From positions 13,989,027 through 14,053,026 of the forward strand of contig OY759221.1 of the NCBI GenBank assembly GCA_963662175.1: a stretch of DNA of 64,000 nt, given 5' to 3'. The translations under genes and the position numbers were made by a program. Under the pieces are notes generated by a model that was not told where the DNA came from, made no database searches, and saw only the letters and a list, made by a program, of their open reading frames with translations. Shown piece by piece: positions 10,240-21,039 of this stretch; position 1 is the stretch's first letter, and every line of letters begins with the position of its first letter. This DNA is from Aradus depressus. Taxonomy: Eukaryota; Arthropoda; Insecta; Hemiptera; Aradidae.

Positions 10240-10560
10240 AATGTAATCAGTCAGAAATTCGATGTTCAGTTTTAACCGGAATTTCATGATTATCGACCGA
10301 CCCTCCCGATTCTAAAAATTAAAAAAAGTATGCTTGTCTTTGTGCCGGTAAAAAGATCGAATTAATCCTGATCGAATTAATTTATCGACATAACATGTTT
10401 ATATGTAAATTATAAAAACCTATAAGGACGACATTTATTAATTTTCAGTGGAATCGACAGAAGGGAATGGGGATCAGAGGATCATCAATTCAAACAAAAA
10501 CCCTAATAACTGCCGATGTAATGATTGTATCGACATGAGATTTCATAAACTAATTTGACA
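10240..10560 (-). repeat. TTCCCC repeat copy, continuation after LINE
   Basis: Starts at GTAATCAGTCAGAAATTCGA and runs through the monomer motifs (CTAATAACTGCCGATGTAAT). With 9551-9585 it forms one reverse copy interrupted by the LINE. Confidence 0.75.
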
Positions 10561-11080
10561 AACACATCATGCCCATTACGGTGCCACAAAATGGAGGATA
10601 TTGAAATTCATTGCTCACACCGTTCCTATTCTCATCATACCTTTTTTTCCAAGCCTGGAACTAGCGGTAACATCGTTCCGAAGGAGGTCACCCGTATTTT
10701 GGCATGAGTCTCATGTCCCTGTTTTTTTTTTTTTGGTATGATGCCCAGTCACTGCTTGACTTTAGTAACATCAGCACGATTCCTGGTAAATGACTAGTTT
10801 GTAGTAGTTAAAAACGATTTCTAAGGGAGGGAGAAAAGTAAAATAAAAGAGTGACATATTGTCGAGTAATTTTCAAGCGAATTTCTTCCAAAAGAAAACT
10901 GTTGACTGGTATATAAATATGTGGATGACAGATGAGGTGCTAAACAGAAAATAAAGCTTTATCACTGACAAATTCAAATTTTATTCAGATATGTAAAAAG
11001 GGTGATGTTGCTAAATGAATATTTCGTAACGTCTCATTCAGCAGCGAATTTGCACCAACGATGGGAGGATTTAAAAGTCC
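10561..11080. other. Unannotated intron
   Basis: No gene or repeat family recognised. There is a T-run at about 10720-10734. Confidence 0.4.
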
Positions 11081-11084
11081 CTAT

Positions 11085-11710
11085 TTATATATTATATTGA
11101 TTTTTAGCTAAAATAGTCAATTGATTTTGGAGGGAGAGCGAAAACTTAATTGATAAATCGATCTGAGGAAGTACATTGCCGGTACGAAGTATGAGGGAAA
11201 TTATGTAACTGGTCATTAATTCGATGTTGAGTTTTGAAGCGAATTTCATGCTTTCTGTGACCTCCTGATTACAAAAAATGAAAAAAAAAAAAAAAAAAAC
11301 ATTCTGTCCATCTGTGAACAAGATAACTCCCGATAGAAACTACGTATTGACGTGACATTTAATATTTAAATTCAAAACACCTTAAGGATGACATCTACTG
11401 ATTTTCAGACAAATCGGCCAAACGGAGATAGCAAAAACTTGCAGGGAGCGCGAAAACGTAATTGATTAATTCGTGCTGGGGAAGTACATAATCGGTGATT
11501 TACCGATGACTTTTTTTACTTTGTAAACGCTATAAACATCTCCATTCTAGTCATAATAAGGCCCTGAGAAGAAAATAAGAGTTTTCTAAAGGTTCGCCCC
11601 AACTCTAAGTCATCTCTTCCTTAAACGACCGAACCAAAATCTGTATATAAGCGAACATTTAGTTGATTAATTGCGCGCTGGGGAAGTACTCTGTCGCTGA
11701 TTCACTGACG
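11085..11710 (-). repeat. Cluster of three TTCCCC repeat pieces
   Basis: Terminal motifs recur: GGAGGGAGAGCGAAAACTTA at about 11129, GAAGTACATTGCCGG at about 11167, AATTATGTAACTGGTCATTA at about 11190, GGGGAAGTACATAATCGGTG at about 11480 and GGGGAAGTACTCTG at about 11680. Head-to-tail pieces of at least two copies are juxtaposed. Confidence 0.7.
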
Positions 11711-12219
11711 ACTTCCTATTTAGGGCACACGCGCAGAGATGGGTGACAAACAGCCTTATCTATTCTCAAAGTGGCAACGTCCGTTCAGCAGGCCTACACT
11801 CGGGGGGAACGCGCGACTACAAAACCTACTTATAAGAACTAATTAACTTATTGATTATACCGTGCGATAAAAACCGAAAAAAGTAGTCCACGAAAAAGCA
11901 TAGATAAAAAAAAAAAAATAGGGGCGGAAGAACCAACGTACACTGTGGCTAATTGGCCTGGAGAGGGGGTCCGGACCGTGACCGTTCCGCACGCTTGGCA
12001 CCAACTACTGAAATCTAACACCATTAAAACTGATTTTTTTATATTTTTTATTTTTCAACTATCCCTCCCAATATTGTTTGAAAATCTTCACAGGTGGTCC
12101 TCAAAATACAAAAATATATTATGTCGTCATAACATGACTTTTTAATACCAACCACTTTTGTACAGAACACTCTACTGACACATTACTGGGTAAATGAAAG
12201 TAATGTGTCAGAGGGAGAG
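11711..12219. other. Unannotated intron
   Basis: Mixed-composition sequence, somewhat GC-richer at 11740-11800 and 11920-12000. No family recognised. TAATGTGTCA occurs as an inverted pair around 12178-12210. Confidence 0.4.
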
Positions 12220-12282
12220 TGAATTAAATAAGTAATTAGATTTATCAGTCCAACATAATTTTTTTATTTATACCACAACTAG

Positions 12283-12305
12283 TTTCGGCAATTTGCCATC
12301 TTCAG
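12283..12305 (-). ncRNA. Hammerhead ribozyme core
   Basis: The minus strand reads CTGAAGA, a GGCAA/TTGCC stem II, then GAAACTAGTTG. All invariant core positions (CUGANGA, GAAA) are present. Confidence 0.6.
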
Positions 12306-12908
12306 GTGGTGAATCTGTACATACATAAACCAAAATTAAATTAGAATTTACGAGCTTTTACAGTTCATGTCAATCATTAACTGATATATAATAAAGTTAA
12401 AAATAAAATATAACAATTTAAAAATACGTAACAATTACCAAAAGTACAATAAGTTACAATATTTGAATTAAAAACAGTACAATAAATTAAAGTATTCTGA
12501 ATTGAATTACCTTTCTAGAGAAGAGGTCAAGGGACAGGTTAGAGTATCAGGGACCAGCTGGACATTGGCTGACTGGGAGACTCCCACTCCCCAAAACAAA
12601 GCTCAGAAAGGGGGGGGGGGGGGGGGGGGTTCAAATTGAGTTATCCTATTTAAGCAGAGGTCCCTGATACTCGAACGTGTCCCTTGACCTCTTCTCTAGA
12701 AAGGTATTTCAATTCAGAATATTTAAATTTATTGTACTTTTTTTAATTCAAATATTGTAACTTATTGAAATTTTGGTAATTGTTACGTATTTTTAAATTG
12801 TTATATTTTATTTTTAACTTTATTATATATCAGTTAATGATTGACATAAACTGTAAAAGCTCGTAAATTCTAATTTAATTTTGGTTTATGTATGTTCAGA
12901 TTCACCAC

Positions 12909-12931
12909 CTGAAGATGGCAAATTGCCGAAA
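12909..12931 (+). ncRNA. Hammerhead ribozyme core (opposite arm)
   Basis: Mirror copy of the core at 12283-12305, identical in the core, stem II and the following CTAGTTGTGG. Confidence 0.6.
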
Positions 12932-13009
12932 CTAGTTGTGGTTAAATAAATCTATGTTGGACTGATACATCTATTACTTATTTAACAAAGTCCACTATAT
13001 CTGCCTCCC

Positions 13010-13830
13010 ACTAAGAAATAACTAACATTGTAATGCATGAATTGACACGAAATTTCATAAGTCAATTCAAAGCCATCTAAGGACGACACCTATTAATTTT
13101 CAGTGGAATCAGTTGAAGGGAAGAGGGAGAGAGATAAGAGGGGACTCAACTCATAAATCGCAATAACTGCCGATGTAACGAATGTATAGATATGATGTTT
13201 TATATTTAAATTCAAAATCCCACATCTATTAATTTTCCGCGGTCAAAGTGAAGCTGGAAAGAGAGAAGGAGGTTCAACTCAAATAATTTAATAACTGCCA
13301 ATGCAATGAATTTACTTTAATACGAGAATTCATAAGCCACTATGTAAGTCAAAAATTGATTTTTATCCCAAACCATCGACTGAATTTGGAGGGACAGAGA
13401 AGACGGTTTTTTTAGGTTTAGGTTCTATGACTCATGCCCGGGCTTTAACTACGAGGTCATATCGCCTACTACCAGAGCGCTCTTTCGTCAATCTGGTGGA
13501 CATGAGCCCGATGTTTCTGTGGGAGTACTAAATTTTGCCTACCCTAAATTTTTATTCACCTAAGGCAGGGGTCTTTAACGAGTACCTGACATCGTACAGG
13601 CTCGGGACCATCGCTTAACGTCCCATCCGAAGGACGGCGTGCTTAAGTTTATTTTACCTCCCAGATAAAATAAACTAAGGGCCTCAGTCGGGTTTCGAAC
13701 CCACGTTCTTGAGCTCAGAAGACAAGCACGCTTACCACTGAGCTACCGGCGCCCTCTGAGAAGACGTAATTGATTAATTCATGACATGAAGTACATGGAA
13801 GGTGATCCACCGACGATATCTTATCCGATT
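13010..13830 (-). repeat. TTCCCC repeat split by a SINE
   Basis: Pieces 13010-13410 and 13757-13830 form a reverse copy (CAATAACTGCCGATGTAACG; GGAGGGACAGAGAAGACG; CACCGACGATATC). GAGAAGACG flanks the SINE on both sides as a 9-bp target duplication. Confidence 0.75.
13411..13756 (-). mobile_element. tRNA-derived SINE, full length, tailed
   Basis: Complete reverse-oriented copy with intact A- and B-box regions. Its tail is TTTAGGTTTAGGTT on the plus strand, a variant of the CCTAA-type tail. The 9-bp duplication GAGAAGACG supports a clean insertion into a TTCCCC repeat. Confidence 0.92.
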
Positions 13831-14230
13831 GCTGGAGTCATAAAGCATCAGCCTGGAAGCTAGTCACTGTAACCACTCAGCCTGCCTGATTGACTTGAGG
13901 ATACAGAGCTACAACCCTTACTTACTTTGGCCTTGGCTCCCCAAGAAGGACAGAATCCCCCTCTTTACCAAGTCAAACGTAGGATTTATAGACCATATAT
14001 TAGACTGGTGAATTGGACTTGGTTGAGGGGCTAGCAATGAGGTGACCACCTCGTCTATTGTTGGAAACCAGTCAGGTCCTACCGCTAATTCACCAAGTAA
14101 CCATAAATAATGTTCATAATGCTCCCCACAACATCCGAGGTTTGAAGCCATGCCAAGTTACCGAACAGTTGTAGCCGCGTCCATGTTCTTTGTCTGTATA
14201 TAGAAGAATATAAAAAGGATCTGTGAGCTC
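13831..14230. other. Unique-looking intron block
   Basis: More balanced base composition than its surroundings, with an open minus-strand frame of 77 codons at 13918-14151. It resembles no family I know and lacks convincing splice signals, so no gene is called. Confidence 0.35.
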
Positions 14231-14633
14231 GTACATGCCGCTGGTGAATCATCGGCAATGTAACTTCCCCAGGATGAATTAATCAATTACGTTTTCACTC
14301 ATCTTCAAAATCAACCGTTTGGGATTAATAATGTGCTTCTGAATCCCTAAACTGTATGGTGATACGTTCACTACATCGGAGTTTAATCAATATGTATCGT
14401 ACTTATGGAATTCTGAATACAAATATAAAAGTAGTCGGTGAATCAACGGCTTTGTACTTCCCCATCAAGAATTAATCAATTACGTATTCGCTCTCCCTTC
14501 AATGATAATCGATCGTTTGGGCAAAAAAAATCAATTTTTAAATTAAATGGTGGCTTCTGAAACTTCATACTAAGGTCGATACATTATTATTATACCTTTG
14601 ACCGATCTCCAGGGATATTAATTGGTTTGATTT

Positions 14634-14964
14634 TTATGACTCATGCCCGGGCTTTAACTACGAGGTCATATCGCCTACTACCAGAGCGATCTATCGTCAC
14701 TCTGGTGGACATGAGCCCGACTCTACTGTGGGAGTCCTAAATTTTGCCTACCCTAAATTTTTATTCACCTAGGGCAGGGGTCTTTAACGAGTACCTGACA
14801 TCGTACAGGCTCGGGACCATCGCTTAACGTCCCATCCGAAGGACGGCGTGCTTAAGTTTATTTTACCTCCCAGATAAAATAAACTAAGGGCCTCGGTCGG
14901 GCTACGAACCCACAACCTTGAGCTCAGAAGTCAAGCACGCATACCACTGAGCTCCGGTGCCTTC
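14634..14964 (-). mobile_element. tRNA-derived SINE
   Basis: Near full-length reverse copy of the younger subfamily (ACAGGCTCGGGACCATCGCT and AGCACGCATACCACTGAGCT present). The tail is reduced to AAAAATCA-like sequence and the target duplication is unclear. Confidence 0.9.
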
Positions 14965-15606
14965 TTTATGGGATTTTGAATTTAAACGTAAAATTTCATG
15001 TCGATATCGTCGATACAAATGCAAAGTATCAAATGTGAAAGAACGCATTTTTCGTTTCCGGTCTACAGCGATAGCTTTAGGACGGATGAATGTTGTAGCG
15101 AACTCTCGAATCTGAATTCACGTTGTAAAGGGGAGGAATAACCCTGGCAAAGGGTCGAATATCCAAACTATGTAATGATGTCCCAAGTGAATAAAAAATT
15201 CGTTATTCTGCATTCGTTATTGTGAACAAACTTTTTGAACTGGGATGTTTCAAAGTCTCGAATGTACCACGAGGAATAGGAACAAAATCAAATTCCCTGC
15301 ATGGCAAAGTATTGAATAAGTCATGTTCGTGTGTTTGCTGTTGCAATATATTATATTCATTACATCGGCACTTAATGGAATTTTTGAGTTGAGCCCACCT
15401 GAAAATGATAACATTTCATTTCAATAAATTCATTATTAGAGTTTTTGTATAAGCCTCTCCCTAATCTCCCTTCCCTTAGGACGATTTGGCTGAAAATCAA
15501 TAGGTGTCGTCCTTAGAGGATTCTGGATACACATATAAAATTTTGTCTAGATGCTTTGATTCTATTGGGAGTTATCGGGTTCACAAACAGACAATGTTTT
15601 TTTTTT

Positions 15607-15928
15607 GAGGGCGCCGGTAGCTCAGTGGTATGCGTGCTTGGCTTCTGAGCTCAAGATTCGAAACCCGACCGAGGCCCTTAATTTATTTTATCTGGGAGGT
15701 AAAATAAACTTAAGCACGCCGTCCTTCGGATGGGACGTTAAGCGATGGTCCCGAGCCTGTACGATGTCAGGTACTCGTTAAAGACCACTGCCCTAGGTGA
15801 ATAAAAATTTAGGATAGGCAAAATTTAGGGCTCCTACAGTAGAGTCGGGCTCATGTCAACCAGAGTGACGAAAGAACTTCTGGTAGTAGGCGATATGACC
15901 TAGTAGTTAAAGCCCGAGCATGTCATAA
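15607..15928 (+). mobile_element. tRNA-derived SINE
   Basis: Full-length head and body inserted inside the poly(T) block of a TTCCCC repeat. The B-box region is shortened (CAAGATTCGAAACCCGACC lacks about 7 bases). It ends GTCAT followed by a poly(A) of about 17, unlike the CCTAA tail. Confidence 0.9.
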
Positions 15929-16037
15929 AAAAAAAAAAAAAATTGGAACCAGACAGTGCCGGAAAACATGAAATTCCGTTGAAAACTCCGCATTTCTGAC
16001 CGATTATATAACTTCCCCTATACTTCGTATTCCTGGG

Positions 16038-17216
16038 GAAGTAATAATGCCAATAGTCTACAGTGTCTGTTCCACGACTCACATATTTCATCACTCAAGT
16101 TTCTTTTTTCACAAAAACAAAATAGAGAGAAAGAACTGCGAAATATATTTAAGCAAAACCCGAGGAACATCTGTTGAACACGATAATGGCCAGACGGAAT
16201 AACAATTTCATTTTTTTTTTGTTTTTTTAACAAGTCTGGTAAAACGATACAAGTGAAGCTTGCCAACAATCTAGATAACGATAGAAGGTAACGGCTTTTT
16301 AGTGCAAATCTAGCTATTTAACGAGTGTTCTTGCAAAAACCTTGGCCTTTGCGGCATGTCGTAACCTTTACGTATCGTTCGTACCACGCAAAAGCCAAAA
16401 ATCTTCTAAATTCGCTGATTTCTTCAAATGTACATCTGAACTGTGAAGTGTACCAAGCCAAATGTCACGAAACTATCTAACGAAAAATAAGACTATTTCA
16501 CTTCGGCGCCTAATATATTTCAAAATACCGGTTACTTTATGACCTAATCAAAAATTTTTTTAAATAAAAATTGTAGAGAAAACTGAAAGGCACATTTTCT
16601 ATAAAACACGATTTTTCGAAGGGCGCCAGACTTGCGAGATACAAGCTGAAAAAAATCAGAATGCATTTTTTAAGACTTTGCTTCATTGACGCGGAAACGA
16701 TTAATCCTATCGAAAAAATCGTTCTCACCAAAAATGTTCCTTGTTAAATTCCCAACCATTTGTATGCCTTCAGAATTGAGACAGGACCAATCATGTGGTA
16801 TAAAAATGTCCGATGGTCACAACATATTTCACCTTTGACCTAAGAAACTCATATACCAAGAAGCATAAGAATGTCATCTCATACTTTTCAACTTCATTTG
16901 CATTGTATAAGTGGCTAGCTGTTCTGGTCGAAATGAGTCCTTTCTTCACTGGCCTTACTAGGAAAAGAGTCAATGTTGAGAAAGAGTTATCGGTTCACGG
17001 ATGGAAAATTAGCTATCCTTGAGAAGCAGAGCCTATAAGTCAACGGCCGAGGTCTATCTTGGAGTGTAACAATTGATATGATCCGGAGCTGTGTTGTGCT
17101 TTATCGTAGTTATATGATTGTCTACAGAGGCGATATAATTCATTGTTTGTGATGCATGGTCAGGCCCTGTTTGGAAACTTAGGCTGGTCTTTGAAAGTCA
17201 CATAAGCTTGTCAATT
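16038..17216. other. Unannotated intron
   Basis: Over 1 kb without a recognised repeat or exon. Overlapping open frames on both strands at 16791-17022 have no family resemblance. Confidence 0.4.
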
Positions 17217-17425
17217 GAGGGCGCCGGTAGGTCAGAGATAACGTGCTACCCTACAGAGCTCAAGATCGCGGGTTCAAAACATCGCCGAGGCCCTTAGGTT
17301 TTTATTTGGAAGGTGAAAAAACCTTGAGCACGCCGTCCTTCGGAAAGTACGCTATGGTCCCGAGGCTGCGCGATGACAGGTACTCGTTAAAGATCCCTAC
17401 CTCAGGTAACTAAACATGGGTAAGG
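17217..17425 (+). mobile_element. tRNA-derived SINE, older divergent subfamily, 3' truncated
   Basis: GAGGGCGCCGGTAGGTCAGA head with CGCGGGTTCAAAACATCG, then AAAAACCTTGAGCACGCCG instead of the younger AATAAACTTAAGCACGCCG. It stops after TCGTTAAAGATCCCTACC, and the 3' half is absent. Confidence 0.85.
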
Positions 17426-17538
17426 TTATCAATTCTTATCACAGTTTGAAGAATACACCTGTGGTTGATGGAAACAAGAGCCAAGAGCTAAATATTTTTT
17501 ATTTATTTTTTTTTCACTATAAATTAATTGTTTAAAGT

Positions 17539-17747
17539 CTTACGACAAATTGTAAATGCTCCCTTTTGTCACCAACAAAGTCCTCAACATTCCCTATGTC
17601 CAAGACTTAATCCAACTCCGCTTCAAGAAATTCCATTCCAAGTTGAATACCTATCATAAACCTGTCGCTCAGCGCATGTCCTCTCAGTCCCATCCCGACA
17701 ACCCTCCTCGCCGTCTAAGACGACGCTGGCCTCGCGATCTTCTGTGA
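17539..17747 (+). pseudogene. Jockey-like ORF2 C terminus
   Basis: The open frame ends with VLNIPYVQDLIQLRFKKFHS...NPPRRLRRRWPRDLL and a stop at 17745-17747. The N..L.IP.V.D.I pattern followed by a basic RRLRR-W-RDL ending is typical of jockey-clade ORF2 C termini, after the reverse transcriptase. Only the last 65 or so residues remain. Confidence 0.75.
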
Positions 17748-17886
17748 ATAAATAACGAGTCTGTCTAAGGGAGTGTCAGCACTGGCTGACTTCTCCCATC
17801 AATTGTACATATTTATTTCCTGTTCACTTCTACCTATTGTAAATTTTGTAAAGATTGTAAAATAAAAAAAAAAAAAATAAATAAAA
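17539..17886 (+). mobile_element. 5'-truncated jockey-like LINE with 12-bp target duplication
   Basis: AATTGTTTAAAG at 17527-17538 recurs at 17887-17898, bracketing about 348 bp that end in an A-rich tail after ATTGTAAAATAAAA. The insert holds the last codons of ORF2 and a short 3' UTR. Confidence 0.85.
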
Positions 17887-17899
17887 AATTGTTTAAAGG

Positions 17900-18640
17900 G
17901 ATCCCCGTATACAATTGACCATTACAATTCCAATATTATATACAAAAATAGAGATTGATCAACTGAGCGGTAATGACTATATAAATTAACTAAATAAAAT
18001 AAACAATAATAATTTTGATAAATCGTTATCTAAATAAAGTGAGATCAAAGTCGAAAATAAATAAATGAATTTAATACGGGAATAAATGCAAAATAATAAG
18101 GGAAAAAATGAAAATTAATATCATGGAAAAATGTTTTAAAAAAAAAAGTTAATCGTCCAAAAATCGAGTTTTTGACTGAATTTTATATTTCAAAGAACAC
18201 AATACCAAAAATATTACTTAACAAATTTCTAATGGCTAATGTGCCTCTGATTTGAGATAGGTTCAATATGACCAATACTGTAGCGCCCCATAAGATGTAA
18301 AATACATTTATTTTGATTTTTATTAAATATAAAATATATATGTTTAGACTTTCTAATCCCAAACATTTTTGTAAAGATCACTTCCTCTTTTCTCTTTTAA
18401 ATTAATTTCATACTGATATTACTGGGAATAGGAAAGTCACTCTAATAGGAATTTCTCTCTACAATGAAAAGACGAAAACTGCTGACACCAACACATTATT
18501 CTCATACACCCAGTAAAGTCGGTATGAAATGTATTTGATGGGGAGGGGGAGGGAGCGGGATCTGTACAAACGTGTTTGGTAAATAATTCGTGACTTTCCA
18601 GAAGTTTAATTGAAGCTACTTAAAAAAAGATTATTGACAT
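17900..18640. other. Unannotated AT-rich intron
   Basis: A/T-rich sequence (especially 17930-18400) without recognised features. Confidence 0.4.
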
Positions 18641-18642
18641 AG

Positions 18643-18972
18643 TTGGTTTTATGCAAAAATTCTTCAAGCGTTCAGCCCAAGAACAGTTTTCGCTTGTTGT
18701 CCATTTTAGTAGAAGACTCATGGACCGTTTGTCAGGAGCGGGATGAGATAGCGACCATTTCTTGCCAGGTGTGTCGTACCAATGTTCGCCGAGATGGACG
18801 GCGCGGTACGGTATGCAAGGAAGATGTCCTGTCGTTATGTGGGCCTCACGTCTCCTTTTATGTGGGTCTCACGTGTCCCACATCGTCTTTTTTCAGAGGG
18901 GGTGTATATTGTTCGCTTGTCTCAGCAGCTGTCTTTCATGTACTCAACTATATTATAACTGAACTCTGCTAA
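18643..18972 (+). pseudogene. Possible piggyBac-like transposase C-terminal remnant
   Basis: A 109-residue open frame. Its middle, CQVCRTNVRRDGRRGTVCKE followed by LSLCGPHVSFYV, resembles the spacing of the cysteine-rich C-terminal domain of piggyBac transposases (C-x2-C, then T-x-C-K, LC, CF-x-Y-H), although several ligands are substituted. No TTAA-flanked terminal repeats are identified. It could also be a chance frame. Confidence 0.3.
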
Positions 18973-19004
18973 ACTCCTTTAAGGAATACTATAAGAAAGA
19001 GGAA

Positions 19005-19430
19005 GACAATTATGGGTGTAAAACTATCGATGGCATTATCGATAGTTTTAAACGAATTCCACTTCCACTACCTCTATTCTCTTCTGTATCTGTAGGTGTG
19101 CACAAGGCGTTACCGTTGTAATCGCTGTGATGTTTTCTCAACAAGTGATCCTTCAAATTGGAAGTGTTCCCGGAAGTTCTGTATTCGGCAATGCACAAAC
19201 GACATTTAGCCAATTTTTTTGGACCCACATCTCTATCGAAGTAACTCCTTTTCGTTTACGACTCTTTTTCAGTTCAAAACAACAAAGCACGCTACAAGAA
19301 TAGTAAATTTTCAGTTCAAAGCAACGAAACACTCTACAAGAACAGTAAATGTAACCTTCCTTCGATTTAGTGGATCCCTGAAATACAAAGTCTTTAAACT
19401 ATCGATAGTATCGTAACTATCGATCGTCAA
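19005..19430 (-). mobile_element. hAT-like fragment with ATCGAT-rich termini
   Basis: AACTATCGATAG motifs cluster at both ends (19021-19050 and 19394-19430), consistent with subterminal transposase-binding repeats of hAT elements. Between them lies a BED-finger coding fragment. This is probably an internal-deletion derivative. Exact termini and the 8-bp duplication are not resolved. Confidence 0.55.
19050..19228 (-). pseudogene. BED zinc finger of a hAT transposase
   Basis: The frame reads VGPKKLAKCRLCIAEYRT, then SNLKDHLLRKHHSDYNG. This is the C-x2-C ... H-x4-H signature of the BED-type DNA-binding finger that starts hAT transposases. It joins directly to the ATCGAT terminal sequence, with no catalytic core. 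A methionine at 19228 is possible but the frame stays open upstream. Confidence 0.75.
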
Positions 19431-19744
19431 CTATATATAGAGTATATAATAGGAAAGAAAACATTTTAATCAAACGTAAAAAAAACAATATTTGGACAAA
19501 ATCGAAAAAAAACAAAATAGGAAAATTATTTTTTTCGCGAAAAACAGGGCTTCCACCTCGTTAATATTATTATAGAACTTCTTCAGACAGATTGGATATC
19601 CATATATATTTTCTCCTGATATTTTAATAAAGAGAAATCGCCATGATGTGTTTCTGTGTTTTTTTATTGTAAATAGATAAAACAAACTTATTTTTGAAAT
19701 ATTGTCTATTCCACTAAAGATATATATACATATATAACTACCGG

Positions 19745-19767
19745 TTTCGGCTTTATACCATCGTCAG
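19745..19767 (-). ncRNA. Hammerhead ribozyme core
   Basis: The minus strand has CTGACGA, a GG/CC-closed stem II (TGGTATAAAGCC) and GAAACCGG. Invariant core residues are present. Confidence 0.6.
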
Positions 19768-19790
19768 GTCTAGTTATGAACTGACTAGAC

Positions 19791-19813
19791 CTGACGATGG
19801 TATAAAGCCGAAA
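19791..19813 (+). ncRNA. Hammerhead ribozyme core (opposite arm)
   Basis: Identical mirror copy. After GAAA, ACCGGTAGTT could form a minimal AC/GT helix III followed by U as residue 17, in line with the very short helix III reported for Penelope-type hammerheads. This part is inference. Confidence 0.6.
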
Positions 19814-19888
19814 CCGGTAGTTATATATGTATATATATCTTTAGTGGAATAGACAATATTTCAAAAATAAGTTTGTTTTATCTATTTA

Positions 19889-20293
19889 TTACAAGTTTCC
19901 ACAATATGTCCGCGTTTCTCAACTTAGAAGTTTTTTTATTGTGACAGAAAGTTGAGTTAGGTTAATGTCATCAAAGGCTCCGACGTCACTCAGAGAGAAG
20001 TAAAAGTTAGCCAAACACAATATACCAACTTTCTTTTAGTGTCATTAAATGAAATAGCCTTCGTCACAACATTTCAACAAACAACATCAATAATTCTCAT
20101 AAATTTTACAAATACGAGTATCTAAAACTAATGAAAAATGTATTTTTTGTCACATATAATCTCAGTTCACACATGAAGGGTTTAAACTAGTTTGAAAAGT
20201 GTTGCCTAACAAAAGCTTTTTATTTACATTTAAGGCCCCGTGAGAGAAAATTTATCTATATTACTAATATATATATTTATATACCCCGGACTA
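19889..20293. other. Unannotated intron
   Basis: No family recognised. It includes the 13-bp TATACCCCGGACT just left of the next SINE (part of a target duplication). Confidence 0.4.
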
Positions 20294-20630
20294 GAGGGCG
20301 CCGGAAGCTCAGTGGTATGCGTGCTTGTCTTCTGAGCTCAAGATCGTGAGTTCAAAACCCGACCGAGGCCCTTAATTTATTTTATCTGGGAGGTAAAATA
20401 AACTGAAGCACGCCATCCTTCGGATGAGACGTTAAGCGAATGTCCCGATGTCAGGTACTCGTTAAAGACCCCTACCCTAGGTGAATAAAAATTTAGGGTA
20501 GGCAAAATTTAGGTCTCCCATAGTTGAGCCGGGTTCATGTCCACCAGAGTGACGACAGAGCGCTCTGGTAGTAGGCGATATGACCTCGTAGTTAAAGCCC
20601 AGGCATGAGATATAAAATCTAAACGTAACC
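20294..20630 (+). mobile_element. tRNA-derived SINE inside a tRNA-like locus
   Basis: Full-length copy (about 335 bp) flanked by the 13-bp direct repeat TATACCCCGGACT. The duplicated bases are the 3' end of a reverse-oriented tRNA-like sequence that continues at 20631-20705. A 17-bp stretch between AAGCG and GATGTCAGG is missing compared with other copies. Confidence 0.92.
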
Positions 20631-20705
20631 TATACCCCGGACTGGATTCGAACCTGCGCCCGTGGGATGTCCATTCTATCAAAGCCGTACACTCAAGCCC
20701 TTACG
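20631..20705 (-). pseudogene. tRNA-like sequence
   Basis: The minus strand contains GGTTCGAATCCAGTCCGGGG (B-box and 3' acceptor-like part), preceded by GCTTGAGTGTACGGCTTTGA, a weak A-box region. The acceptor and D stems do not close well, so it is a tRNA-derived pseudogene or a SINE head rather than a functional tRNA gene. Confidence 0.4.
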
Positions 20706-21039
20706 TCCACTGTTTCTGCTTTCTTTAGACCAATAGACCGTTTTGTGTACAATTCAACACGACTTACATAACAATAATAGCCTTTTTATTTCCTTCCTAA
20801 GGTTCACAATAATAATAATTATACATCTATACAAATTGGAAACTAGGCCCATCTTTGGGCGTAGGCCTCTCCCATGTTTTCCATACACCCCGGTCCCAGG
20901 CCGACCTGAGCCAGAGACTCCCTGCTAATCTGTCCTGTTAACGTGGACAGGTTAACTCGTCTTACATATGGACTTATAAATCCGCCTTTATGAAGTTTTG
21001 AATTAATAATTTGAAATTTCTTCTGTGTTTCTGTACGAG

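Larger units (their letters stand above)
12220..12994. mobile_element. Large Penelope-like inverted repeat
   Basis: Arms of about 335 bp (12220-12555 and 12659-12994) are near-perfect reverse complements around a loop of about 100 bp that includes a poly(G) run (12608-12630). Each arm carries one hammerhead core near its outer end. No protein is encoded. The arms are more than 95% alike by eye, which suggests recent formation or gene conversion between arms. Confidence 0.75.
14231..16037 (+). repeat. Nested TTCCCC repeat complex
   Basis: Two left ends (CTGGTGAATCATCGGCAATG at 14239 and GTCGGTGAATCAACGGC at about 14432) and a right end (CTTCCCCTATACTTCGTATT then GGGGAAGTA at about 16012-16037) bracket repeat bodies interrupted by SINEs at 14634-14964 and 15607-15928. 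Block 15010-15350 has no recognised identity. Confidence 0.7.
19671..19888. mobile_element. Penelope-like palindrome with two intact hammerhead cores
   Basis: Near-perfect inverted repeat with arms of about 105 bp around a loop of about 6 bp (centre about 19776). Outer sequence AAATATTGTCTATTCCAC matches other members of this family. Both arms contain hammerhead cores. Confidence 0.75.

Noticed and set aside
16791..17022. Overlapping open frames on both strands
   Set aside because: No codon-usage or motif support. Such frames are expected by chance in a stretch of this size.
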